DNA of 64,000 nt from NCBI GenBank assembly GCA_004000515.1, contig CP034537.1, forward strand, positions 186,001-250,000, in the 5' to 3' direction. Source of the DNA: Pseudomonas poae. GTDB lineage: Bacteria > Pseudomonadota > Gammaproteobacteria > Pseudomonadales > Pseudomonadaceae. Within the stretch, counting starts at the first letter, position 1. The number at the start of each line of letters is the position of its first letter. The notes beneath the pieces were generated by a model. The model had not been told where the DNA came from. It ran no database searches and was given only the letters and a program-made list of their open reading frames with translations. The translations under genes and the position numbers were made by a program. Below are positions 10,192 through 21,932 of this stretch, one piece after another.

Positions 10192-10869
10192 GGCCATTCT
10201 CCACGCCCAGAGCAATCAGTGCTGCAGCGGCCGCTACCTGTTCGGCAATACGACGGCTCACACCCTGACCTCGGCTTTTTTCGTTCAGTAAGGTGATTTC
10301 ACATTCCACGAAGAACACGCGGCAATGGGGCTCACCCTGGATATCCACCACTTCGTAGCGTGGCAGTTCGCAACCACGGGACTGCAGGAACTCTTGCAGG
10401 CGGGTTTTTGGATCTTTGTTGGTGTCGACCAGTGTCAGGCTTTCGATTTCGGAGGTCAGCCAGGCGGTGACCCGCTCCTTGGCCGCTTCCATGCCGGCAT
10501 CGAGGTAGATCGCACCGATCAGCGCTTCGAGGGCGTCGGCCAGGATCGACTCACGGCGAAAACCACCGCTCTTCAACTCGCCGGACCCCAGCCGCAGATA
10601 TTCACCCAGGCCAAAACCACGGGCCAGCACCGCCAGGGTCTCGCCCTTTACCAGCCGCGCGCAAGCGCGACAACTGGCCTTCACGGGCTTGGGGAAACGC
10701 TCGAACAGCGCTTCACCAGCGACAAAATTGAGGATGGCATCACCGAGGAATTCCAGGCGCTCGTTATTGCGCCCTGCAAAGCTGCGGTAGTGAGGGCAAG
10801 GACCATCAGTTCCTGGTCCTTGAAGGTGTAGCCGAGCTGACGCTCGAGACGTGCTAGAGAAACGGTCAC
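10184..10869 (-). pseudogene. rnc: Ribonuclease III, multiple short indels as sequenced
   Basis: Double-strand-specific endoribonuclease that processes rRNA and mRNA. The N-terminus (GTG 10869, [16 protein letters not shown]) loses frame near 10788, where one base is missing in LALTHRSFAG. The catalytic signature [13 protein letters not shown] is readable in the next frame around 10735-10770. That frame runs to the stop at 10184 through [16 protein letters not shown] and the C-terminal dsRNA-binding domain. A further compensating pair, -1 near 10687 and -2 in a GC-dinucleotide run near 10660, scrambles about 12 residues. Four missing bases in 130 nt of a core gene suggest poor local sequence quality. 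Confidence 0.85.
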
Positions 10870-10989
10870 GGTTTATCCATATCTAGTTGGTGGCACCGGC
10901 GGCCATCGACGATTGACGCAGTGTTCAAATTCAAATCCTGGTTGGTACCGCATGAGGCCGAAAAATGTCCAAGCCCCAGAAAAGCATTC

Positions 10990-11009
10990 GGCGCTGTGTT
11001 CACAGCGCC
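10990..11009 (-). terminator. Hairpin after lepB
   Basis: Perfect 9-bp stem GGCGCTGTG / CACAGCGCC with a 2-nt loop, 8 nt after the lepB stop. Only a short T run follows on the minus strand (GAATGCTTTT). It may attenuate transcription into rnc or be a processing site. Confidence 0.4.
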
Positions 11010-11016
11010 GCCTGTA

Positions 11017-11871
11017 TTACTTGATCAGCCCGACCCGCGAGAAATTCGGCAGGTGGCTGAGTTTGGATTCTGGCCAACTCATCCAGACCGCGAAGGCCTT
11101 GCCGACGATGTTCTCGTCGGGAACCATGCCCAGCAGGTCCTTGGGAATGGTGGGGTCATTCCAGTAGCGGCTGTCATTGGAGTTGTCACGGTTGTCGCCC
11201 ATCATGAAGTAGTGCCCGGCAGGCACCTTCCATTCACCATCAGGCTGTGCCCGGTAGCGCGTCATTTCCTTGCGGATTTCATGCTCTACCGCACCGAGTT
11301 TTTCCTGGTACAGCTCGGCGCTGCCCAATGAATTCGGCTCGGAGCCGATCAAGGTCTCGGCCACCGACTCGCCATTGATGAACAGGCGCTTGTCGCCGGT
11401 GTAGCGAATCACGTCACCCGGCAGGCCGATCACGCGCTTGATGTAATTGACGTTCGGGTCGCTTGGATAGCGGAACACCATGACATCGCCGCGCTGCGGG
11501 TCACCGACTTGGATGATCTTCTTGTCGATCACCGGCAGGCGGATCCCGTAGGAAAACTTGTTCACCAGGATGAAGTCACCCACGTCCAGGGTAGGTTTCA
11601 TCGACCCCGAAGGGATCTGAAACGGTTCCACCAGGAACGAACGCAGCACCAGCACGATGAACAACACCGGGAAGAACGACTTGCCGTATTCAACCAGCAG
11701 AGGCTCTTTGTTCAGCTTCTCGACGACCACGGCATCGGGCTGGCTGACGCTGCCCTGATAGGACGCGATAGCCGCCCGACGACGCGGGGCGAAGAACACC
11801 AGATCGAGCAACGCCAAGAGACCGCAAACGGCAACGGCGATGACCAGCAACAGCGGGAAATTTAGCGACAT
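11017..11871 (-). CDS. lepB: Signal peptidase I
   Basis: Inner-membrane serine protease that removes signal peptides from exported proteins. 284 residues, with two N-terminal membrane segments (about residues 5-27 and 65-80) and the catalytic Ser90 in IPSGSMKPTL and Lys145 in NYIKRVIGLPGD. The C-terminal motif GDNRDNSNDSRYW is present. It lies just downstream of lepA (5-nt gap). The DUF4845 gene usually found between lepB and rnc in Pseudomonas is not recognisable in the 147-nt gap that follows. Confidence 0.96.
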   Translation of the reverse strand: MSLNFPLLLVIAVAVCGLLALLDLVFFAPRRRAAIASYQGSVSQPDAVVVEKLNKEPLLVEYGKSFFPVLFIVLVLRSFLVEPFQIPSGSMKPTLDVGDFILVNKFSYGIRLPVIDKKIIQVGDPQRGDVMVFRYPSDPNVNYIKRVIGLPGDVIRYTGDKRLFINGESVAETLIGSEPNSLGSAELYQEKLGAVEHEIRKEMTRYRAQPDGEWKVPAGHYFMMGDNRDNSNDSRYWNDPTIPKDLLGMVPDENIVGKAFAVWMSWPESKLSHLPNFSRVGLIK

Positions 11872-11876
11872 AGGAC

Positions 11877-13673
11877 CTAACTATCCAACCTGAGCACCGC
11901 AAGGAAGGCTTCTTGTGGAATTTCCACGTTGCCCACTTGCTTCATGCGTTTTTTACCGGCCTTTTGCTTCTCAAGCAGCTTGCGCTTACGGCTTACGTCA
12001 CCGCCGTAGCATTTGGCCAGTACGTTCTTTCTGAGTGCCTTGACGGAAGTCCGCGCAATGATCTGCCCGCCAATGGCGGCCTGGATCGCGACGTCGAACA
12101 TCTGGCGCGGAATCAGTTCTTTCATCTTCTCGGTCAGCTGGCGACCTTTGTAGTGCGCGTTGTCCTTGTGCACGATCAGTGCCAGGGCATCTACCTTGTC
12201 GCCGTTGATCAGCACGTCCAGTTTCACCAGATTAGCCGATTGATAACGATCGAAATGGTAATCCAGCGAAGCATAGCCGCGGCTGGTGGATTTGAGACGG
12301 TCGAAGAAGTCCAGGACCACTTCGTTCATCGGCAAATCGTAGGTCACTTGCACCTGGGTGCCGAGGAACAGCATGTCGTGCTGCACGCCACGCTTTTCGA
12401 TACACAGGGTAATCACGTTGCCCAGGTGTTCTTGCGGCACCAGAATATTGGCCCGCACGATCGGTTCGCGCATGTCTTCGATGGAAGACAGATCCGGAAG
12501 CTTTGACGGGTTGTCGACGTAAATCGTTTCACCGGTTTTCAGCGCCAGCTCAAAAATAACCGTTGGCGCAGTGGTGATCAGGTCCAGGTCGTATTCGCGC
12601 TCGAGGCGCTCCTGGATGATCTCCATGTGCAGCATGCCCAGGAACCCGCAACGGAAGCCGAAGCCCAGGGCGTCGGAGCTTTCCGGTGTACTGCAACGAC
12701 GAGTCGTTGAGGGTCAGTTTTGCAGGGCTTCGCGGAAATCTTCGAAGTCGTCGGAGCTGACCGGGAACAGGCCGGCGTAAACCTGAGGCTGGATACGTTT
12801 GAAGCCCGGCAACACGTCGACATCCGGCGTGGAGCTCAAGGTCAGGGTATCACCCACCGGTGCACCGTGAATGTCCTTGATACCAGCAATAATGAAGCCT
12901 ACTTCACCGGCCTTGAGGTCAGTGGTCGCGGTATGTTTCGGGTTAAATACACCGACGCTGTCCACCAGGTGGATCTTGCCGGTGGACTTGACCAGGATCT
13001 TGTCGCCCTTCTTCACGCGGCCGTGGCGCACGCGCACCAAGGAGACAACGCCCAGGTAGTTGTCGAACCAGGAGTCGATGATCAACGCTTGCAGCGGATC
13101 TTCGTAATTGCCGGTTGGCGCAGGAATGGTCTTGACCAGGCGCTCAAGCACTTCGTCAACGCCCAGGCCGGTCTTGGCGCTGCACTCGACGGCGTCGGTG
13201 GCGTCAATGCCGATGATTTTTTCGATTTCTTCTTTAACGCGGTCCGGATCGGCCTGTGGCAGGTCGATCTTGTTCAGCACAGGCATTACTTCCAGGCCTT
13301 GCTCGATCGCGGTGTAGCAGTTGGCTACGGACTGGGCTTCTACGCCCTGGCCGGCGTCAACCACCAGCAAGGCGCCTTCGCATGCGGCCAGCGAGCGGCT
13401 GACTTCGTAGGTGAAGTCAACGTGGCCGGGGGTGTCAATGAAGTTCAACTGGTACTTGATACCGTCTTTTGCGGTGTAGTACAGGGTAACGCTATGGGCC
13501 TTGATGGTGATGCCGCGCTCACGTTCGAGGTCCATGGAATCCAGTACCTGGGCTTCCATTTCACGCTCGGCAAGGCCACCGCACATCTGGATAAATCGAT
13601 CGGCCAGCGTCGACTTGCCATGGTCAATGTGGGCGATGATGGAGAAATTGCGGATATGACTCAAATCACTCAC
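11877..13673 (-). pseudogene. lepA: Elongation factor 4 (LepA), compensating indels as sequenced
   Basis: Ribosome-associated translational GTPase. The N-terminal part from 13673 has the G motifs [22 protein letters not shown] and NKIDLP. The frame then stops at 12714, because an A run (T run 12718-12721 on the plus strand) is one base short. Two C are also missing at 12685-12686, so the total loss is 3 nt and the original frame resumes as [20 protein letters not shown] to the LepA-specific C-terminal domain ([17 protein letters not shown]). Only about 12 residues are affected. The total of about 598 residues matches the family. Sequencing error is the likely cause. Confidence 0.88.
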
Positions 13674-13772
13674 GGATCAACACTCAAAAAGGCTGCAGGC
13701 AGATTGCCCGCTGAAAAATAGCCGGGAATTGTACCTGATGCTCAGGCCAGACGTCATCTTTGCTGACCAGAA

Positions 13773-13807
13773 CAAAAATGCCCGGTCTCTCGACCGGGGC
13801 ATTTTTG
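13773..13807 (-). terminator. Rho-independent terminator after lptG
   Basis: AAAAATGCCCGGT...ACCGGGGCATTTTT: GC-rich stem with CTCTCG loop flanked by A and T runs. On the minus strand it lies 16 nt beyond the lptG stop and upstream of lepA, so it separates the two units. Confidence 0.85.
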
Positions 13808-13822
13808 AGCATAAGCGCGGTA

Positions 13823-14902
13823 TCAACCGGCTCGGCGCAATAGCCAGAAGCCGGCCAGGGCGCAGATGGCCGTCGGCACCAGCACCGCAAACAGCGGCGA
13901 GAACCCGAACACCAGGCTCGACGGGCCGAGCAGGTCTTGGGCAATGCGGAAGGTGAAGCCCACCAACACACCGGTGAATACCCGCTGGCCAAGGGTCACG
14001 GAACGCAACGGACCGAAGATGAACGAGATCGCCATCAACACCAGCGCGGCGGTCACCACCGGCTGCAACACCTTGACCCAAAACGCCAGCCAGTAGCGGC
14101 CATTGTTCAGGCCCTGGTCCTTCAGGTAATGGATGTAGCCCCACAACCCGGAGATCGGCAGGCTTTCCGGGATCATCACCACCGTATTGAGCAACTCAGG
14201 CTTCAGCGCGATATCCCATTGCTCGGTTGGCACGTTGATCACTTCAGTGCTGGCCTTGGTGCCTTGGCCGATATTGCGGAAATAAGTGGTGGTGACGTCG
14301 GTCAGTTGCCACTTATCGCTGCCGTACTGCGCACGTTTGGCGAAACTGGACGACAACATGTGCCGCTCTTTGTCGAAGGTGTAGCGGGTCACACCAATCA
14401 ACAGGCCACCCGGTTGCACGGCGTTGATGTGGATGAACTCGTCACCTTGGCGGTGCCACAGGCCGTGCTTGGAGCTTTGAGCATCGCCCGAACCCTGGGC
14501 CAGGGCGCGATTGGCCTGAGCTGTGGTTTCGGCCGGCGGCGCCACGTATTCGCCGATCAGCACGCTGCACAGCATCAGCAGCAACATCGGTTTCATCACC
14601 GCCCAGACGATCCGGCCGATGGAAACACCGGCAGCGCGCATGATGGTCAGTTCGCTGTTGCTGGCCAGGCTGCCCAGGCCGATCAGGCAACCGATCAGCG
14701 CTGCCATGGGCATCATGTCGTACAGGCGACGCGGTGCGGTCAGCGCTACATAGCTGAGCACGTCCCACACGGTATAGGTGTCGGTGACGTTGCCCACTTC
14801 ATCGATGAAGGCAAACAGCGATGCCAACCCCAGGATGATGCCCAATACCGCCAGGATGGCGATCAGTACGCTGCTACCAATGTAGCGATCGAGCTTAGCC
14901 AC
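13823..14902 (-). CDS. lptG: LPS export permease LptG
   Basis: Membrane subunit of the LptB2FG ABC transporter, which extracts lipopolysaccharide from the inner membrane. About 359 residues: three membrane segments, a periplasmic beta-jellyroll domain, then three more segments (about residues 270-355). The GTG start at 14902 is chosen because AAGGAG lies 7 nt upstream, inside the end of lptF. An in-frame start 7 codons further up lacks this. It overlaps lptF by 8 nt, which indicates coupled translation of the two permease halves. Confidence 0.93.
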   Translation of the reverse strand: MAKLDRYIGSSVLIAILAVLGIILGLASLFAFIDEVGNVTDTYTVWDVLSYVALTAPRRLYDMMPMAALIGCLIGLGSLASNSELTIMRAAGVSIGRIVWAVMKPMLLLMLCSVLIGEYVAPPAETTAQANRALAQGSGDAQSSKHGLWHRQGDEFIHINAVQPGGLLIGVTRYTFDKERHMLSSSFAKRAQYGSDKWQLTDVTTTYFRNIGQGTKASTEVINVPTEQWDIALKPELLNTVVMIPESLPISGLWGYIHYLKDQGLNNGRYWLAFWVKVLQPVVTAALVLMAISFIFGPLRSVTLGQRVFTGVLVGFTFRIAQDLLGPSSLVFGFSPLFAVLVPTAICALAGFWLLRRAG

Positions 14903-16013
14903 GAGCCAACTCCTTCTGGCCACGACGGCTCAACATTTTCAGGCGGATAGGTTCCCAGTAGAGCAGCCCCAGGCCGATCACCAGGAAGATCCCGTGTACC
15001 CACCACAGGCCCAGGGTCGGCGAGAGCTTGCCTTTCTCCAGGGAGCCGCGGGCGGAAATCAGGATGGTGAGGTAGGCCATGTACAGCAGAATCGCCGGCA
15101 GCAGCTTGAGGAAGCGGCCCTGACGCGGATTCACGCGGGACAGCGGCACTGCCATCAGCGTTACGATAAAGACCAGCAGCGGCAGGGAAATACGCCATTG
15201 CAACTCGGCGATGGAGCGCAATTCCTTACTGCCGAACAGATCGGAGGTAGGGATGGCGTCGCGGTCAGTCACCTCGTCGCTCACGTCAGGGCGCGCCAGC
15301 ATTACGCCATAGGTGTCGTACTTGATGGCGCGGTAATCCGCTTGGCCAGGGCTGCCGTCATAGCGGTAGCCGTTTTCCAGGATCAGGTAGCGACTACCGT
15401 CCGGGCGCACTTCCTGGCGCCCCGAATCGGCCACCAGCACGGAGATGCCACGGTCTTTCTTGTCTTGCCCCAGGCGCTTCTCGGAGATGAACACACCGCC
15501 GAGGTTGGCGCGGTCTTCGGTCAGGGTCTCGGTGTAGGTCACACGCGAGCCGTCATTGAGTGCCTGGAAACGGCCGGGTTCGAGGGTGTCGAACTCGGTC
15601 ATCGCGTCCTGCTTGTTCAATACCAGCTGGAACTGCATGGCGCCCTGAGGGGCCAGGCTCAGGCTCAGCCAGGCCACGATCAGCGCGACGCCGGCGGCCG
15701 GGATCATGGTCATGCCCAACAGACGTTGCTGGCTCATGCCGGTGGCCGAGAGCACGGTCATTTCGCTTTCGAGGTACAGGCGTCCGTATGCCAGCAGGAT
15801 CCCGAGAAACAGGCCCAATGGCAGGATCAGCTGCAAAAAGCCCGGCAGGCGAAAGCCCATGATCAGGAACAGCGAGCCTGGGTCCAGGGCGCCAGAGGCA
15901 GCCTGGGCCAGGTATTTGACGAAACGACCACTCATGATGATGACCAGCAGCACCGCACTCACGGCACTCAGGGTCAACAGGACTTCGCGGGACAGATAAC
16001 GGAAGACGATCAA
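14895..16013 (-). CDS. lptF: LPS export permease LptF
   Basis: Partner of LptG in the LptB2FG lipopolysaccharide exporter. About 372 residues with the same plan: three N-terminal membrane helices, a periplasmic domain (about residues 120-265), then three helices. TTG 16013 gives the N-terminus IVFRYLSREVLLTLS that I know for this family, with GGAG 7 nt upstream; GTG 16022 is an in-frame alternative. Divergent from pepA across about 280 nt, as is usual in Pseudomonas. Confidence 0.93.
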   Translation of the reverse strand: MIVFRYLSREVLLTLSAVSAVLLVIIMSGRFVKYLAQAASGALDPGSLFLIMGFRLPGFLQLILPLGLFLGILLAYGRLYLESEMTVLSATGMSQQRLLGMTMIPAAGVALIVAWLSLSLAPQGAMQFQLVLNKQDAMTEFDTLEPGRFQALNDGSRVTYTETLTEDRANLGGVFISEKRLGQDKKDRGISVLVADSGRQEVRPDGSRYLILENGYRYDGSPGQADYRAIKYDTYGVMLARPDVSDEVTDRDAIPTSDLFGSKELRSIAELQWRISLPLLVFIVTLMAVPLSRVNPRQGRFLKLLPAILLYMAYLTILISARGSLEKGKLSPTLGLWWVHGIFLVIGLGLLYWEPIRLKMLSRRGQKELARG

Positions 16014-16117
16014 ACCAGACACTCCAGGGTTGTCAGGCTAAGGCGGCCAAACAAGCAAGCATACCGAGTCAGCCCTTTTGAAGGGGCCGGCTAAAAAGAT
16101 GGCGCATTATCCTGTGA

Positions 16118-17788
<1,671 letters not shown>

Positions 17789-17799
17789 AACTGAAGATT

Positions 17800-17825
17800 C
17801 CGGAGCGGCCATTACGCCGCTCCGG
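17800..17825 (+). terminator. Hairpin between pepA and holC
   Basis: Perfect 10-bp stem CCGGAGCGGC / GCCGCTCCGG with loop CATTAC, 11 nt after the pepA stop. No T run follows and holC starts 14 nt later, so it is more likely an attenuating or mRNA-stabilising hairpin than a full terminator. Confidence 0.5.
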
Positions 17826-17839
17826 TCTCAGGAACCGCA

Positions 17840-18268
17840 ATGACCCAAGTCGACTTCTATATATTGCCCAGCGCCGACCCGCTCGCGCGCCTGGACTTTG
17901 CCTGCAAACTCACCGAAAAAGCCTGGCGCATGGGCCACCGTATCTACCTGCATTGCAGCGATGCCGCCCAACGCGACGAACTCGACGCACGCCTGTGGCG
18001 CTTCAAGGGCGAAAGCTTCGTGCCCCATGGCCCTGCCGAGTCCGAACCCGAAAGCCTTGTCGTCCTGGGTTTGGGCGAAAGTTGCGGCGATCACCATGAC
18101 CTGCTGGTGAACCTGGACCTGAAAGTGCCGCCGTTCGCCAAGGCGTTTGCCCGCGTGGCAGAGGTGGTGGTGGAAGACCCGGCTATTCGTCAGGCGGCGC
18201 GGGAGAGTTTCCGTTTCTATCGCGAACAGGGCTATCCTTTGCAGGATCACCGGCTACAACGACTTTGA
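17840..18268 (+). CDS. holC: DNA polymerase III chi subunit HolC
   Basis: Clamp-loader accessory subunit that links the replisome to single-strand-binding protein. 142 residues, normal length, with the family N-terminus TQVDFYILPSADP and LDFACKLTEKAWRMGHRIYLHC. Its place between pepA and valS is conserved in gamma-proteobacteria. Confidence 0.93.
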   Translation: MTQVDFYILPSADPLARLDFACKLTEKAWRMGHRIYLHCSDAAQRDELDARLWRFKGESFVPHGPAESEPESLVVLGLGESCGDHHDLLVNLDLKVPPFAKAFARVAEVVVEDPAIRQAARESFRFYREQGYPLQDHRLQRL

Positions 18269-18272
18269 GTAA

Positions 18273-18656
18273 ATGATGGACACTCCCAACCTTAAAAAAG
18301 ACGACCACCTGCTGGATGACCTTGAGTCGATCCGCCAGTTGCTGGGTGATGATGACTTGCAACCGCCGCTGCTGACCGAATCGGTCGATGGCGAGGTACA
18401 GATTCCGCTGCTGTTCGACATGGTCAATGCCAAGCCCGCTGCGCCGGAGCCCGTTGCACCCCCACCCGCTGTCGAACCCGCCCCTGCTGAAAAGGCGCCT
18501 GACGCCCTGCTGCTGCACCTGGACAACGAACTGCGCGCCGCCGCGCAGTTGATCATGCAAGACGTGATCGATGACTTTGCCCCGCATATCGAAACCGAGA
18601 TCAAGCGTCGGCTGGATGCGCGGATGGAGCGGTTGCTGAGCCAGTACCAATCCTGA
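18273..18656 (+). CDS. Conserved Pseudomonas protein of the holC-valS interval
   Basis: 127 residues with no recognised catalytic motif. The N-terminal third is acidic (DDHLLDDLESIRQLLGDDD), the middle is a Pro/Ala-rich linker (about residues 55-80), and the C-terminus is a predicted amphipathic helix (ELRAAAQLIMQDVIDDFAPH and onward). It starts 4 nt after the holC stop, so it is co-transcribed with holC; some databases label such proteins chi-subunit-associated. Two adjacent ATGs (18273, 18276) could serve. Function unknown. Confidence 0.75.
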   Translation: MMDTPNLKKDDHLLDDLESIRQLLGDDDLQPPLLTESVDGEVQIPLLFDMVNAKPAAPEPVAPPPAVEPAPAEKAPDALLLHLDNELRAAAQLIMQDVIDDFAPHIETEIKRRLDARMERLLSQYQS

Positions 18657-18673
18657 GACTTGCATAGATTCCC

Positions 18674-18764
18674 TGTGGGAGCTGGCTTGCCTGCGATAAC
18701 GGTTTCTCAGTCAATACCTTAATTGACTGGCATACCGCTATCGCAGGCAAGCCAGCTCCCACAT
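18674..18764. repeat. REPIN-like inverted repeat
   Basis: Arms TGTGGGAGCTGGCTTGCCTG... and the reverse complement ending at 18764, around a 35-nt spacer that itself contains TCAATACCTTAATTGA-like short arms. Same family as the 5549 copy; placed between the holC operon and valS. Confidence 0.85.
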
Positions 18765-18869
18765 TGGTTTGGCATCGACCTTTAGACCGTCTTCAACTCG
18801 CCCTCCACGCCCTGCCCCGTTATACTTGCCGGCTTTCCTGAATAAATGCCAACTAGGGTCCCGCCGCGC

Positions 18870-21716
18870 ATGGATAAGACCTACCAGCCGCACGCCATCG
18901 AAACTTCCTGGTACAACACCTGGGAATCCGAGAATTATTTCGCCCCGCAAGGCGCGGGCGATTCCTACACCATCATGATTCCGCCACCGAACGTCACTGG
19001 CAGCCTGCACATGGGCCATGGCTTCAACAATGCGATCATGGATGCGTTGATCCGTTTCCGCCGCATGCAGGGCCGCAACACCCTGTGGCAACCGGGCACC
19101 GACCACGCCGGTATCGCCACCCAGATGCTGGTGGAACGCCAACTTGAAGCCACCGGCCAGAGCCGTCACGACCTGGGCCGTGAGAAATTCCTGGAAAAAA
19201 TCTGGGAATGGAAAGACCAGTCCGGCGGCAACATCAGCCGTCAGATCCGTCGCCTCGGCTCGTCCGTAGACTGGAGCCGCGAGCGCTTCACCATGGACGA
19301 CGGCCTGTCGGAAGCCGTGAAAGAAGCCTTCGTGCGCCTGCATGAAGACGGCCTGATCTACCGCGGCAAGCGTCTGGTCAACTGGGACACCAAGTTGCAC
19401 ACGGCGATTTCCGACCTCGAAGTGGAAAACCACGACGAAAAAGGTTTCCTGTGGAACCTCAAGTACCCGCTGGCTGACGGCGCCAAGACTGCCGAGGGCA
19501 ACGACTACCTGATCGTCGCCACCACGCGTCCGGAAACCATGCTCGGCGACGCCGCCGTTGCCGTTAACCCGAACGACGAACGCTACCAGGCACTGATCGG
19601 CAAATTCGTCGAATTGCCACTGGTTGGCCGTCGCATCCCGATCATCGCCGACGACTACTGCGACCCTGAATTCGGCACCGGCTGCGTGAAAATCACCCCG
19701 GCCCACGATTTCAACGACTACGAAGTCGGCAAGCGCCACAACCTGCCGCTGCTGAACATCTTCGACAAGAACGCCGCCGTGCTGCCCGCCTGCCAGGTGT
19801 TCAACCTGGACGGCACGCTGAACGAAAGCATCGACGGCAAGATCCCGGCCGAATACGCCGGCCTCGACCGTTTCGAAGCGCGTAAGCAGATCGTTGCCGC
19901 CTTCGACGCCGCCGGCCTGCTGGTGAGCGTGGACGACCACGGCCTGAAAGTGCCGAAGGGCGACCGCTCTGGCACCATCATCGAGCCGTGGCTGACCGAC
20001 CAGTGGTACGTCTCCACCAAACCGCTGGCAGAACCTGCCATCGCTGCCGTGGAAGATGGCCGCATCCAGTTCGTGCCAAAACAGTACGAGAACATGTACT
20101 TCTCGTGGATGCGTGACATCCAGGATTGGTGCATCAGCCGTCAGCTGTGGTGGGGCCACCGTATTCCTGCCTGGTACGACGAGTCCGGCAAGGTCTATGT
20201 AGGCCGCGACGAGGCCGAAGTGCGTGCCAAGCACAACCTCGGTGACGACGTTGCGCTGCAACAGGACAACGACGTACTGGACACTTGGTTCAGCTCGGGC
20301 CTGTGGACCTTCTCCACACTGGGCTGGCCGCAGCAGACCGAATTCCTCAAGAAATTCCACTCCACCGACGTGCTGGTTACCGGCTTCGACATCATTTTCT
20401 TCTGGGTTGCCCGGATGATCATGTTGACCATGCACCTGGTGAAGAACGAGGACGGCACCCCGCAGGTACCGTTCAAGACCGTTTACGTGCATGGCCTGGT
20501 GCGTGACGGCCAGGGCCAGAAGATGTCCAAGTCCAAGGGCAACGTCCTGGACCCGCTGGACATCATCGACGGCATCGACCTGGAAACCCTGGTGCAAAAA
20601 CGCACCTCGGGCCTGATGCAGCCAAAACTGGCGAAGAAGATCGAGAAGCAGACCCGCGACGAGTTCGCCGACGGCATCGCCAGCTACGGCACCGACGCCC
20701 TGCGCTTCACCTTCTGCTCGCTGGCGTCCACCGGTCGCGACATCAAGTTCGACATGGGCCGCGTCGAAGGCTATCGCAACTTCTGCAACAAGATCTGGAA
20801 CGCCGCACGCTACGTGCTGGATAAAGGCGAAGACTGCGGCCAGAACGGCGAAGCGGTCGAGCTGTCCCTGGCCGATCGCTGGATCATCTCGCAGCTGCAG
20901 CGCACCGAAGCCGAAGTGACCCGCCAGCTCGACCAGTTCCGTTTCGACCTGGCCGCACAGGCCCTGTACGAGTTCATCTGGAACCAATATTGCGACTGGT
21001 ACCTGGAACTGTCCAAGCCCGTGCTGTGGGATGAAAACGCGCCGATCGAACGCCAGCGCGGCACCCGTCGCACCCTGGTACGCGTGCTGGAAGTGGCCCT
21101 GCGCCTGGCGCATCCGTTCATGCCGTTCATCACCGAAGAAATCTGGCAGCGCCTGGCGCCGCTGGCCGGTATCGAAGGCAAGACCATCATGCTGCAACCT
21201 TGGCCAGTGGCCAACGAAGCGCGCATTGATGAGGCCGCCGAAAGCGATATCGAATGGCTCAAGACCCTGATGCTCGGCACGCGCAACATCCGCGCCGAGA
21301 TGAACATCGGCCCGGGCAAGCCATTGGCCGTGTTCGTGAAGAACGCCAGTGCCGAAGACCAGCGTCGTCTCACCGAGAACGATGCGCTGCTCAAGAAGCT
21401 GGCGAAGCTGGAATCCATCACCGTATTGGCGGCTGATGCTGAAGCGCCACTGTCCGCTACCGCTCTGGTCGGCGAGATGGAAGTGCTGGTGCCTATGGCT
21501 GGCCTGATCGACAAGGGTGCCGAACTGGCCCGACTCGACAAGGAAATTGCACGCCTGCAAGGCGAAGTGCAGCGAGTGGGCGGCAAGCTGTCCAACGCGG
21601 CGTTCGTCGACAAGGCGCCAGCCGAAGTGATCGACAAGGAACGCGCCAAGCTGGCCGAGGCTGAACAAGCCTTGGGCAAACTGGCGGAGCAACATGCGCG
21701 GATTTCCAGCCTGTAA
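18870..21716 (+). CDS. valS: Valyl-tRNA synthetase
   Basis: Class I aminoacyl-tRNA synthetase that charges tRNA-Val, with a CP1 editing domain against threonine. 948 residues, the normal size. HIGH-type motif [12 protein letters not shown] near residue 42, KMSKS loop [10 protein letters not shown] near residue 555, anticodon-binding domain after that, and a C-terminal coiled-coil arm ([19 protein letters not shown] and onward). ATG 18870 gives the typical [11 protein letters not shown] start; ATG 18846 is in frame but adds eight unconserved residues. A terminator follows. Confidence 0.97.
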   Translation: MDKTYQPHAIETSWYNTWESENYFAPQGAGDSYTIMIPPPNVTGSLHMGHGFNNAIMDALIRFRRMQGRNTLWQPGTDHAGIATQMLVERQLEATGQSRHDLGREKFLEKIWEWKDQSGGNISRQIRRLGSSVDWSRERFTMDDGLSEAVKEAFVRLHEDGLIYRGKRLVNWDTKLHTAISDLEVENHDEKGFLWNLKYPLADGAKTAEGNDYLIVATTRPETMLGDAAVAVNPNDERYQALIGKFVELPLVGRRIPIIADDYCDPEFGTGCVKITPAHDFNDYEVGKRHNLPLLNIFDKNAAVLPACQVFNLDGTLNESIDGKIPAEYAGLDRFEARKQIVAAFDAAGLLVSVDDHGLKVPKGDRSGTIIEPWLTDQWYVSTKPLAEPAIAAVEDGRIQFVPKQYENMYFSWMRDIQDWCISRQLWWGHRIPAWYDESGKVYVGRDEAEVRAKHNLGDDVALQQDNDVLDTWFSSGLWTFSTLGWPQQTEFLKKFHSTDVLVTGFDIIFFWVARMIMLTMHLVKNEDGTPQVPFKTVYVHGLVRDGQGQKMSKSKGNVLDPLDIIDGIDLETLVQKRTSGLMQPKLAKKIEKQTRDEFADGIASYGTDALRFTFCSLASTGRDIKFDMGRVEGYRNFCNKIWNAARYVLDKGEDCGQNGEAVELSLADRWIISQLQRTEAEVTRQLDQFRFDLAAQALYEFIWNQYCDWYLELSKPVLWDENAPIERQRGTRRTLVRVLEVALRLAHPFMPFITEEIWQRLAPLAGIEGKTIMLQPWPVANEARIDEAAESDIEWLKTLMLGTRNIRAEMNIGPGKPLAVFVKNASAEDQRRLTENDALLKKLAKLESITVLAADAEAPLSATALVGEMEVLVPMAGLIDKGAELARLDKEIARLQGEVQRVGGKLSNAAFVDKAPAEVIDKERAKLAEAEQALGKLAEQHARISSL

Positions 21717-21733
21717 GCTGGAACCTGTGTAAG

Positions 21734-21759
21734 AAAGAGGCCTTCGGGCCTCTTTTTTT
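21734..21759 (+). terminator. Rho-independent terminator of valS
   Basis: AAAGAGGCC TTCG GGCCTCTTTTTTT: 8-bp stem, stable TTCG-type loop and a 7-T run, 17 nt after the valS stop. Confidence 0.93.
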
Positions 21760-21779
21760 ATGCCTTGAAAACCCGATCA

Positions 21780-21869
21780 ATGTGGGAGCTGGCTTGCCTG
21801 CGATGCAGGCGACTTGGTCCATCAGCCCGACCGAGTGGATGCTATCGCAGGCAAGCCAGCTCCCACATT
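21780..21869. repeat. REPIN-like inverted repeat
   Basis: Arms TGTGGGAGCTGGCTTGCCTG and the reverse complement ending CCCACA, with a spacer of about 40 nt holding short complementary arms (GCAGGCGACTTGG...CCGAGTGGATGC, imperfect). Lies between the valS terminator and rlmF. Confidence 0.85.
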
Positions 21870-21932
21870 TGACCGGGACAGCCTCAGGATGTGTGACAAT
21901 GCTCGCCACATTGAGCCAACACCAGAATCATC

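Noticed and set aside
18738..21695. 985-codon open frame antisense to valS
   Set aside because: Shadow frame from GC-rich codon use; valS on the plus strand has every class I synthetase motif, and the antisense product resembles nothing.
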